From a virus, in the IMG/VR virus record IMGVR_UViG_3300031957_002252, positions 1 to 25,371 of that record: a stretch of DNA of 25,371 bases; one strand, given 5' to 3'. Below, piece by piece: positions 1 through 8,800 of the stretch. Made by a program: the position numbers and the translations under genes. Positions within the stretch are counted from its first letter, which is position 1; every line of letters starts with the position of its first letter. The notes beneath the pieces were generated by a model. The model was not told the DNA's origin. It saw only the letters and a program-made list of their open reading frames with translations, and ran no database searches.

Positions 1-1214
1 TTCTTGAACGATGCCGAAACATTTGCGAAAGAAGAACTCACTACATTATTAATAACACGTTCTGATTCAAATGCAAATGTAGATCCTGTTGTAAATCCTA
101 ATCCTTCGGCTGTGGAGGGCTCCAAGAATGTCGGATTGTTTGACCAGTTAAGTTCGCCTTTTCTCATAGAAGCAAAATACGTGTTTGTGTGTGTATATTT
201 TGTTCCTTGGAATGTTAGTCGGTAACTTCCAACTGGGTCTTGAGGTGTTGTTATGCTGTTGCCCCAATGAATCCACTTAGGATTACTCGTACCGTCGCTA
301 ACTGCTTGCTGTGATGCAACGCCAGTGCCCAGATCATATGCTCCGCTCAGAATTAAAAATCCTTCACGATAAAGAACAATACCCGCCACAGTGTCGTTCT
401 GAGCAGAAGCAAAACTGCTGCTTACCTGAATAAGTTCACCGTTATGTTTCTTATCAACAAGACTTCCAATGTAGGTTCCAGTAATGTAGTAGTCAAGCTT
501 TACAGAACCGGGCTTTATTTCGGAACCATAAAAAATAGATGGTATCGAAATAAGCGTGGAACGCACAACGTCGAAACTTCTGTTAGGACCATCTTTTATA
601 GATGCGGAATAGAAGAAATGAGGACTACGAATAGAGTTATAATCTAGTGTCGCTTCTAATGCTTTGAGCGCTGAAGCAGAGAGAAGCGGACGAATAGTCT
701 GTGCGTTCTGAAAATCAGAAACTGCCCTGTCTCTGTTGCTCTCTATAATGGTTGCATTGTTATTTTCAAGCGTGGTCAAATGATTTGCAGCAAACTCTTC
801 GCGAGCAATAGAGGCCGAAATATTATAGGAGCCCGTTAGGATAACACCGGGTTGTGTCTTCTTATAGGTATCAGATGTTATGCCCTTGAAAATAGGATCA
901 GTAAGAAGTGATTCTTGCCCTTTTACGACATAAGGATAGACAATACCAAAATTCTTTACGTTTGTACCACCGTCAAGCAAAGAAGAGCTAGGGCCTATAA
1001 TTAGACCCGTGTCAGCGTTAGCTCTGTCCACATTTATCTGGTAAAGTGATATATGACCAGTTGGTATACCGTATAAATTAGCTACATGCGTACCCGGAAT
1101 TGCATTCTGGTTTTGGTAATAAACGCTGGCACTATAAATAAAGAATTCGTTGTCTGGATATGTTTTTACTGTGTTGAAGAGCCTGTCTTCTTTGTCGAAT
1201 TGAAAAATCGACAT
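1..1214 (-). CDS. Virion structural protein, 3' end off the window (partial)
   Basis: I translated this frame by hand from an ATG at 1214. It stays open for 404 codons and leaves the window in mid-codon, so the C-terminus is missing. The start lies 4 bases after the stop of the 366-aa gene, which implies coupled translation. The N-terminus reads MSIFQFDKEDRLF. Residues about 224-365 hold a beta-rich domain with the landmarks SEIKPGSVKLDYYITG (231-246), DKKHNGEL (254-261), VAGIVLYREGFLIL (276-289) and KGELNWSNNPTFL (352-364). The 366-aa neighbour has matching landmarks in the same order, so the two look like relatives. No signal peptide or membrane segment is visible. By position and composition it is probably a peripheral tail or baseplate structural protein. 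The exact role is unknown, and a fibre or decoration protein is possible. Confidence 0.85.
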   Translation of the reverse strand, partial: MSIFQFDKEDRLFNTVKTYPDNEFFIYSASVYYQNQNAIPGTHVANLYGIPTGHISLYQINVDRANADTGLIIGPSSSLLDGGTNVKNFGIVYPYVVKGQESLLTDPIFKGITSDTYKKTQPGVILTGSYNISASIAREEFAANHLTTLENNNATIIESNRDRAVSDFQNAQTIRPLLSASALKALEATLDYNSIRSPHFFYSASIKDGPNRSFDVVRSTLISIPSIFYGSEIKPGSVKLDYYITGTYIGSLVDKKHNGELIQVSSSFASAQNDTVAGIVLYREGFLILSGAYDLGTGVASQQAVSDGTSNPKWIHWGNSITTPQDPVGSYRLTFQGTKYTHTNTYFASMRKGELNWSNNPTFLEPSTAEGLGFTTGSTFAFESERVINNVVSSSFANVSASFK

Positions 1215-1218
1215 AGCA

Positions 1219-2319
1219 TCAGTAATCCAGTCTTACGCGAATTGTATAGTTCTGTGTCGGGTCCTTACGAAGTGGTTCAGAAAGCTTAGCAACTGCAAGA
1301 AGCTCGTTATCAGGAGAGTAAAGCCCAACAGTTGTAAAGTAAGATACTGGAGTATCAGTTGAGTTATTCTTTACGCGAATCTCTGAAGCTGAAAGGTACG
1401 TTGGGTTTGCAGAATAGTTGAACTCGTTATGGTCTGCACGACAGAAGTAGATGGTAGAGTTTAGTTCAACAGTATTGTTGAAAGAAATATCGTAAATTCT
1501 TCGTCGGAAGTTATCTGCCATTGTATCTATGTTGTCTGTGAACAGAGCAGCGGGTGCGTCATTTCCTCCGAGATTATAAACAGCAGACTCAGAAAGCATA
1601 CCATTAAGTGCGGTTTCAGACGCAGAAAATACTGTCTTAAGATTTAGAATGGCGACGCCTGCTTGATAGTATAGCAATCCAACTGGTTGTGCGCTGGCAC
1701 CACCTGCTTGGCGGGCTGTTCCGCTAATTGGGCTGCCTAAAGAGTTCTCGGCGTAAAGCAGGCCATACTCTCCGGCTGGTGAATTGATCTTGTAGCTGCC
1801 GAGGGCTCCGGAGTCAAAGATCTTAATTCTTGAGCCCATTGGGCTTGCATAGGTCGAAGAAGCACCAAGTATCAAAGAGAAAGATTCTTTTTTGATCTCG
1901 TCCTTTGTGAGCAATCTAGAAAACGGAATCGCTACAATAGAATCCATTGTGTTACCAGTTCCCAGAACACCATCAACGTCAATCTCACGAATAGAGCCGG
2001 TAACATCATAGCCAACAAGAACCTGTGCAAATTCTTGATAAATGTTTCTTTTCTTCTGATTCTGTGAAGTAAGCGTCAAGCCTAAAGTATCCAAAAGAAC
2101 TGGGTTGGCACCAATTGATAGATCAAAAATATGGTTTGCTGAAGACGAAAGGAAAGGATAGTCATAAACAGACTCAAACATTCCATGAGCATAAGTCTTG
2201 ATGTTATTATCGGAATATGTTCCAGAAACAACAGAACCAGTAATTGGAATTGCTTCGTGCAACTGTGTCTTTGCAGACGCTACGTCAGTATTACGAATTA
2301 GTTTAAAAGTGTTTGCCAT
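1219..2319 (-). CDS. Virion structural protein, 366 aa, with C-terminal NPTY motif domain
   Basis: This is a complete 366-aa reading frame. Its ATG is preceded by an AAAAGG element 9 bases upstream. The N-terminal part contains HEAIPITGSVVSGTY (21-35) and MFESVYDYPFLSSSANHIF (47-65). The second half has FSRLLTKDEIKKESFSLILG (133-152), SPAGEYGLLY (180-189), VGLLYYQAGVAILNL (213-227) and NEFNYSANPTYL (298-309). It ends in a beta-like RVRLDY. From memory, this set of strings recurs in predicted structural proteins of large marine myoviruses; I ran no search. The second half parallels the protein encoded immediately downstream, which suggests an old duplication. No enzyme motif, signal peptide or membrane segment is seen. 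It probably belongs to the tail or baseplate periphery; its molecular role is not known. Confidence 0.85.
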   Translation of the reverse strand: MANTFKLIRNTDVASAKTQLHEAIPITGSVVSGTYSDNNIKTYAHGMFESVYDYPFLSSSANHIFDLSIGANPVLLDTLGLTLTSQNQKKRNIYQEFAQVLVGYDVTGSIREIDVDGVLGTGNTMDSIVAIPFSRLLTKDEIKKESFSLILGASSTYASPMGSRIKIFDSGALGSYKINSPAGEYGLLYAENSLGSPISGTARQAGGASAQPVGLLYYQAGVAILNLKTVFSASETALNGMLSESAVYNLGGNDAPAALFTDNIDTMADNFRRRIYDISFNNTVELNSTIYFCRADHNEFNYSANPTYLSASEIRVKNNSTDTPVSYFTTVGLYSPDNELLAVAKLSEPLRKDPTQNYTIRVRLDY

Positions 2320-2338
2320 TGTTTAATACCTTTTGTTA

Positions 2339-3238
2339 TCAGCGATTTCTAATGAATCTAATAGGAACATCAACTCTGTAGCCGGTTGTTCCACCTGTTA
2401 CGCGAACTGTTGTGTCAATGAAGTCAACATTGTTACTACTCAAAGTTCCCTGCGAGCCTAACTGACTAAACAGGAAAGTGCTTGAATTCAATTCAAGGCT
2501 TGCCTGAATGGAGAAGCGCAGGCGTGTGCCTCGTGGACCAGCGATTGCTTGATTACCACCAGTTGTAGTGTTAGTGATGCTATCAACAAAATCAGGGTCT
2601 GCGTCAAGAGAAAGAATGTAAGATGCGATTTGATCATCATCAATGAAAGACAATGGGGCAGCAATATTACCATTCTCTGGGATTGAAACGATAGAGCCAA
2701 GACGATTGTCGATCTCTAGAATATACTGGGTTTCGACCAATAGGGGATCTAGAGCACGGCTTGGTGAAATAGCGGTTGTGTCCAAGCCTTGGTCGAGACG
2801 AATATTATTATCAATATTGCCTGCGCCTGTGCCGTCGATTACGCCGGCTACAGTTTCAAATGTTGTTACAGTTGCATCGTTAACAGCAATTGCGAACTGA
2901 TTGATCTCAGTATTTCTGGCTGTACCAGCAAAATTCTCGTTCAGTTTAACCACTGGTAGGTAAAGCAGATCGTTTCTCGGCACTGTGACTAGCCTAGAAT
3001 TCATTAGTGACGTATTATTCGTGAAAGATTCCAATACAGGAGTCTGAAGTAGCTCAAGGTCAGCGTAAGCAGAACCACTCGGATGGTTAAGGTCAAACCG
3101 AGTATAATTAATCTCATCGTCACCAAGTGCAAACTTTACAATCTTGAAGGAGCCATCACCCTTAGCTAAGCGCATTCTACCAGTATCGGTAAGCACCGCG
3201 TCGAGGATAATATCACCTGAGTTGTCCAAAAAAGCCAT
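2339..3238 (-). CDS. Virion structural protein, 299 aa, with N-terminal LTDTGR domain
   Basis: This is a complete 299-aa frame. A GGAG element five bases before the ATG supports the start. The N-terminus carries AVLTDTGRMRLAKG (14-27), then SFKIVKFALGDDEINY (30-45). This has the pattern LT-x-x-G, leucine pair, G-x-F, then an aspartate-rich turn and Tyr. The 339-aa protein at 10079-9060 begins with the same pattern. The remainder is beta-rich and acidic, with no catalytic motif, coiled coil or membrane span. The C-terminal 60 residues (from about GTRLRFSIQA) alternate as short strands and end in a basic PIRFIRNR. From memory, similar N-termini occur in structural proteins of large marine phages. 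A tail or baseplate assembly role is inferred from its position in the operon; the actual function is unknown. Confidence 0.85.
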   Translation of the reverse strand: MAFLDNSGDIILDAVLTDTGRMRLAKGDGSFKIVKFALGDDEINYTRFDLNHPSGSAYADLELLQTPVLESFTNNTSLMNSRLVTVPRNDLLYLPVVKLNENFAGTARNTEINQFAIAVNDATVTTFETVAGVIDGTGAGNIDNNIRLDQGLDTTAISPSRALDPLLVETQYILEIDNRLGSIVSIPENGNIAAPLSFIDDDQIASYILSLDADPDFVDSITNTTTGGNQAIAGPRGTRLRFSIQASLELNSSTFLFSQLGSQGTLSSNNVDFIDTTVRVTGGTTGYRVDVPIRFIRNR

Positions 3239-3243
3239 TTTGT

Positions 3244-3247
3244 CTCC
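3244..3247 (-). promoter_or_regulatory. Ribosome binding site of the 299-aa gene
   Basis: On the coding strand GGAG lies five bases before the ATG at 3238. It sits in the longest intergenic gap of the window (3239-3273, 35 bases). The rest of that gap is AT-rich and shows no convincing promoter or terminator hairpin. Confidence 0.65.
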
Positions 3248-3273
3248 AGAAACCGTCTTGTTTCATTTTATAA

Positions 3274-5808
3274 TTAGTTATTAGTAGGGAAAATATCATT
3301 CAATCTTCTAGATTGTTGTCCTAGAATATTTTTTCTCTTCTTTTCCACTTCTTTCCCGATAGGTACAACCTTTTTAATTCTTGAAGTTAAGTTTTGATCT
3401 TCTAGGATATTATAGTTTCTAAAGCTGCTTACGTCTACTAATAAGTTTGTAGAGCCGTTACTCGAAGGAACAGTCTGCTGGCTTGGTTCCTCAATTGGCT
3501 CTTCCTCTTCCGACAAAGAAATACTATCACTTTGCTGACTAAAATCGTTATATACTTCTGTATTAACACATGAAAGGTTAATGTCAAATATTTTATTTGT
3601 TTTTCTTGACCTGAACCTAAACTTGAACTTTTTGCCTTCGCCCGGAAAGCCAAACATACTATCTTCTCTAAGCCCTAAGAATACTTTTTTGTTCTTCGCA
3701 GGAAGAGGATCGCCATCCGTGTCGATTAGCTTAGATTTTTCAAAATTAACTGCTACTTGCGGGTATGCTGGACGTATATTCACCAGCTTAGTCATGGTTT
3801 TTGTATCTCTTAGAGTTTGTTTTTCGCCCTCAAAATTGTATTCTTCATAATGTATTCTGGAAACGCCGTCTTGATTTATATACATAACCTCAAATATCTT
3901 TGTAGGATTTGACGCTAGGTCTAATCTATTTCTAGCCACAAAGCAGAGATAATATTTCTTATTTACCTCAAGATCTAAAACTATGGCCGCAGAATCTGCT
4001 ATTAGCTTAGGATCAGAATCTGCAATAGTATCTACAGACGTTAGTTTATTAGCAAAGAAGGATTTATAATCACCCTGCTCTGATGGTTTGTTTGCGGAAG
4101 TGTATATCTCAAAAGAAGTAACAGTTGAAACGCTACTACGCTCAACCTCGCTATTGACATTAGTTAGATACGAGTTATCCAATATCGTTTCATTTCTTGC
4201 TCTGTCTGCCTGCGTAAGCGAGACAGGTACTGTTGACTCGTTTCCATAACGAGAGTAAAATACCATTTTTATCTTATTGTCTTGTCTACGAATAGGATAA
4301 AAGTCCACTCTTGGTTGAAGTGGTGGTGCGGCTAGGATGTTTCCGCGATTTACAAAAGCTGGTATCTCTACAACTCTTATCGAAGGGTAACTCTTGACAA
4401 CGAGGTCGTATGAGCCATCATTTTTCTGCCCTGAGAGGCTTTCATACTCATATTCACAACCATGTATCGCGAAAACATAGTTAATAGCATAAGTGTATTC
4501 TTTTCCATAAAACACTTGTGTATCTAAATATTCAATATCTTCTTTAGTATTTGGAATTACAAATGTTTGCAGCGGCGTACCAGTTGTGGTATTTCCTTCA
4601 AACTTATCTATTTTGTAATATAGTATCTCGGTGTTACCGGGCAATCCAGCAAACACATCTTCAACTCTTTTTGTGCTATTTGAATTCAAGTATTCATCAA
4701 CAAACTTCTTGCTAAATCTTGTTAGTGTTTTAGCAAAGTCTACGGCATCACTATAGTTATTGACGGCCAAGTCTAAACTAGGCGCATCAGTGTTATAAAA
4801 CTTGAGGGCCTGTATATTGTCCGGCAGTCCTTCCAATCTTGCTGGAGCCAAGTCATTAAGCCAATTTAGAAAAGGGTAGGAGCTTAGCTGTTGTTCTCGC
4901 GCTCTTAGGTTTCTGTTTGAAACAGCATACGTTTTTGGCGAAATAAATACTTCGCTATTCTGGAGGTGCCAACGCATCAGTAAAGAAGCTATGTCCCCCT
5001 TAGGGTCGGGATCAGAATTTTGACCATAAAACATAAAATTATTACCAAGCTTTATGAAGTCTTGCTTTTGATCTATGTTTCCGTTTGTGTCTTTTATTTT
5101 AATTTTTGCCGCAAAAGGAATCTCAGAAGTGTAATCCAAATCTTCTATCTCGTAGCTATACTGGCTTGTAGTATCTAATAGGCTGTTTGTGTTTATTACT
5201 TCTTGAAGTGACTCGGGAGGAATAAAGATATTGCTAAAAGCTAACCTCTGTTCTTCGTCTTCGTTGAGAACATTTTTGGCCATTTTTACATAACTGTTTT
5301 TGTTTTTTACGTTTCTTAGACCCGGTTCGTAATAATTGATTAGATATTTTTCATCAGTTTCTGGTTGTATTAGATCTTCATACTCTCTGTTTTCTCTGAC
5401 GTATAACAACTCCACACCAACTGTGGGCTTAGCTGCGATTACGTTTTGCCTATTTTCTCTCTTTACATCAGGCCGGCTGTCGGGCAAAACCATTTCGGCA
5501 GAAAAATCGTAATACCTCTCATTAAGTACAATTGTAGAAGCCAATATCTGTTGTGTTTTTTCTTGGTCTTCCGGCTGGATATTTAGAGTGACCCTAAAGC
5601 CGGAATCAAGTATAGAGTCGTTGCTAGATGCGCTCATCTGCTCAACGGAATCTACGACCATTTTAAAAGGTATGTTTTTCTTTCTCTTATAAAATACTGA
5701 GTTTCCCCTATATCTCCAAGATCCCAACTCCCTATAGAACTGATCTTCAACCTCAGTATTTTCACTGGTTAGAATTTCTGAATTTGCGATTACAACTTTT
5801 TTGCCCAT
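3274..5808 (-). CDS. Virion structural protein, 844 aa, with FN3-like segments
   Basis: This is an 844-aa frame whose ATG lies three bases after the upstream stop (TAA-AAG-ATG on the coding strand), so translation is probably coupled. No strong Shine-Dalgarno is visible. Two segments look like fibronectin type III or a related beta-sandwich. About 385-485 contains EILYYKIDKFEG, DTQVFYGKEYTYAINYVF and GCEYEYES. About 560-648 contains SFEIYTSANKP and NKKYYLCFVARNRLDLASNP, resembling the F-G strand region of FN3. This fold call rests on strand pattern only. Residues 759-790 form an acidic, Ser/Gln-rich low-complexity linker (LSEEEEPIEEPSQQ). The last 40 residues are Lys/Arg-rich. The gene is visibly more AT-rich than the middle of the giant gene. 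It is most likely a tail or baseplate structural component, possibly paired with the adjacent 1074-aa product. The function is not established. Confidence 0.85.
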   Translation of the reverse strand: MGKKVVIANSEILTSENTEVEDQFYRELGSWRYRGNSVFYKRKKNIPFKMVVDSVEQMSASSNDSILDSGFRVTLNIQPEDQEKTQQILASTIVLNERYYDFSAEMVLPDSRPDVKRENRQNVIAAKPTVGVELLYVRENREYEDLIQPETDEKYLINYYEPGLRNVKNKNSYVKMAKNVLNEDEEQRLAFSNIFIPPESLQEVINTNSLLDTTSQYSYEIEDLDYTSEIPFAAKIKIKDTNGNIDQKQDFIKLGNNFMFYGQNSDPDPKGDIASLLMRWHLQNSEVFISPKTYAVSNRNLRAREQQLSSYPFLNWLNDLAPARLEGLPDNIQALKFYNTDAPSLDLAVNNYSDAVDFAKTLTRFSKKFVDEYLNSNSTKRVEDVFAGLPGNTEILYYKIDKFEGNTTTGTPLQTFVIPNTKEDIEYLDTQVFYGKEYTYAINYVFAIHGCEYEYESLSGQKNDGSYDLVVKSYPSIRVVEIPAFVNRGNILAAPPLQPRVDFYPIRRQDNKIKMVFYSRYGNESTVPVSLTQADRARNETILDNSYLTNVNSEVERSSVSTVTSFEIYTSANKPSEQGDYKSFFANKLTSVDTIADSDPKLIADSAAIVLDLEVNKKYYLCFVARNRLDLASNPTKIFEVMYINQDGVSRIHYEEYNFEGEKQTLRDTKTMTKLVNIRPAYPQVAVNFEKSKLIDTDGDPLPAKNKKVFLGLREDSMFGFPGEGKKFKFRFRSRKTNKIFDINLSCVNTEVYNDFSQQSDSISLSEEEEPIEEPSQQTVPSSNGSTNLLVDVSSFRNYNILEDQNLTSRIKKVVPIGKEVEKKRKNILGQQSRRLNDIFPTNN

Positions 5809-5811
5809 CTT

Positions 5812-8800
5812 TTAATATCCGAGATTTATATTTTGATTTATGTTTTGATTTATGTTTTCTTGGGTTCGACCGGCAGTTTCTAGTTCAACATCTGCTCTAT
5901 TGAATGTGGTTCTTAGATAACTGGAGTCTATTGATCCTGAGGGTTGCGTGATATATATCGAGGATGCAAAGTATTTTTCAAAATTATTAAATTCGCTTTG
6001 ATCAACTGCCTTAAGCTCGATTACTGTTTGATTGAGTGTATTAGGCTGCTCGGGTAGTTCCGGAGCGGTCACTATGGAAATGTTGATCAGAGAGGATAAG
6101 GGAGCTTGCCTACCTTGATCGCGGCCTTGAATTATTACAAAATTGTTCTCCAATACTCTACTTGGTATATCATACAAATTGGTCAGGAATTCATCGTTTG
6201 AATACATTTCAACTTTGCAGAGATATTTTGTGTCAGAACCGCGATTTTGACTATCAAGCAAATCGGCTGTTATATTCTCGTAGACAGGCTGTAAAGATTC
6301 GTCCTCTAGCCTTACCAAAACTTTAGCCTCACCTAAAGTGGAATAATTATAATAATAATACGCTAAGTTGTTGTTATCAAGCAATTTTAGATTTTCGTTC
6401 TCATCAAACAATACTGTATCACTGACCGGGGAAGAGAAGCTACCATATTGAAATGGTATATCTTTATTGGCAAGTCTCTCCCTAAGCACTGCGAAAGCCA
6501 AAGGATTTTTGCCCGGAGATTCAGTTACACTTAGCACTGCTTCTCGGTTTACAACAGAATTTTGGATTATTTTGGAAAGCGAAAGATCTAGTTTAGTGGA
6601 TATAGTGTCCAGATTCATCAACTTGCTTTTTTGCTCTAAGTTTTGTACCTCTGCTCGGTTGCCTACACTGTTATAAGCTCTGGAGCTAATAGCTTCCAAA
6701 TCTTGATCAACTGATATGCCGGAATCAGCCAAGCTTTCGAGTATTCCAACATATCTGTGATATTGTGTGTCCTTTTGTCCAAGAAGAACTTTTTTGCTTT
6801 CCTGCTTCTTTGTTGTGGAATATCCTAATCTGGAGGTGTACTTTTGTTGTTTTGTTTTTCGCACTGAGTCATCTAGCAATATAGATAAAAACTTTGTGTA
6901 ATCTTGATTATCTTCAATGGTCTCCATATCTTGTTTCCTGACTCGATAGTCTTTGTCTAGGAATACGGTATATGGCTTGTGATAAGTCAAAAATGTCTCA
7001 TCCGCTTGTGGGCTTGACAGAGATGCGTCTAGCCTATCAGTGGAAGAAAACTTTCTTCTAGAAACTGCTGGTAAAAATACTGGGGTCTTGAAGTCACTAC
7101 CTTCGACAGAATAGTTTGGATCATAAGAGTCTACGAACTTTAAGCCTACTGCGTTTTCAAAATTCAAGTTCAGAACATCAGAATTAATTTGAATTTCTAT
7201 CTTAGACTTTTCTTTTCCTCCGCTAATCGGCTCTATGGAACGTGATTCGGCTAGTTCATTTAGGAAGCTATAATCTTTTATAAGTTTATTTACAAGCCCT
7301 TCATATGCATTGTATATTTTCTCTAATTCGTAAAAATTTCCTGTTTCTATGTTCGCAGAAAAATATAGCGATCTCAACAACTGATCTGGAACTACCAAAT
7401 CAGATAAATTGTAAAAGAACTGTAGTCCTGCTACCATTGAAGCAAGCTCGTCTATAAAATTACTTATGTCCAATTTTTTCGTCTTTGCTTCTTTTGTGAA
7501 CATACCGTTACTGTTTCTAAGTGTAGGCTTGCTTAGGGTAGAATATATGGCCTTAAATCTATAAAAACTGTTTTGCAAATTCGTAATTTTACTGGATATA
7601 AATTCTCTGATGCCGTCTACAAATTGCATTCTAAATGTGTAATAAAATTCTGACTTTCTCAATACTTGCGGTACTTCGTCCACAAAACACAAAACTTTAT
7701 ATTGCGTGAGAGGGTTGCCAAAAGTATTCTGTCCCGCTTCTTCAAAGTATATGTGAGAGGTAACTTTATCGTCGGATGTAAGCTTGCTGCCCGGAATATT
7801 TTGATTATATACCTTTGAAGTTTGTGAGCCGGCCTTGAATGTTGTACTTATTACAGTATTAGAAACATTTTCATTATTTAGCACCGATACTCTATCAACT
7901 TCTATGCTTTCTAGGTAAGTTGTACGGTGGACATATGTTTGTTCGTTGTTATCTAAGCGATCATAAAAAGCTGAAAATAGAGAATTTTTACGCAGCAAGG
8001 TTTCCGGGTCTATGAACAATAAGTTGCTTGTGTTCTTTGGCGTTTTACCCAGCAAATTTCTTTGCTCTCTTTTGACTATAGAAGATATAACGGGACTAAC
8101 TCCAGTGCTTTTAGGAATAAAGGCAAGCTTCTCTGCTGTTTTATTATCCTGTAAAAGCCTTGTTTCTTCAATAAAATTGAAGTTTGGCTCTAGAGAGGCA
8201 AAAAGATTATCTATATCAACAACTCTTTTATCATAGACTTTCACAACCTGTGAAAGTTGCGGGTGTAAAATTCCATGTTCCTGAGTGGTGTGTTTTAATC
8301 CTTCCATATACACCCTATTGCCGCTTTCTACTTCTTCCTGTTGATGGGTTCCGCCCGCCCAAATCAGATCTTCAGAGTCTAAGAAGTAGTAGTTTTCGTT
8401 AACAACTACATCATCTCTAAGTATTAGCTGGCCGTTTATTTTCCCGTATAATGTATTCTCCGACGCCAGAGATACCCGAGAGTTATTATTTACAGTCTGA
8501 ACAGCGGCAAACGTGAAAACAGCCATGTTATTAGGACGCACTTGCTTTACTTGAATGTTTACTTCTTTTGTTGGCTTATAGTAAGTAATATTATTATTTG
8601 TAATCTGCTCTACATTTTCTAGCATCTGCTTGAGATTCAATACTTTATATTCGTATTTTCTATTCGACAGCAGAGATTGTAATTCTTTGAATGTAAAATC
8701 ACCATTTCTAAGCAAATTAATTTGCCTATTTGTGTTAGCGACTATAACATAAACATTCAAATTCACGTCTTCAGCCAAATTATTATATGTTTTCTCGTTC

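Noticed and set aside
1133-1140. TATAAATA, the T4-type late promoter box, on the plus strand
   Set aside because: It points against the direction of all genes and lies inside the left-edge structural gene. A second copy at 20000-20007 has the same problem. By eye I saw no such box on the coding strand before a gene.
3239-3273. Promoter or terminator in the longest intergenic gap
   Set aside because: The gap is AT-rich (TATAAAAT on the coding strand) but has no paired -35 element, no hairpin and no T-tract. The ribosome binding site explains its only clear signal.
8237-8257. Perfect 8-bp inverted repeat (ACTTTCAC, 5-base loop, GTGAAAGT) as a possible terminator
   Set aside because: It is inside the 1074-aa coding region and no T-run follows on either strand. 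A stem of this size is expected by chance in 25 kb.
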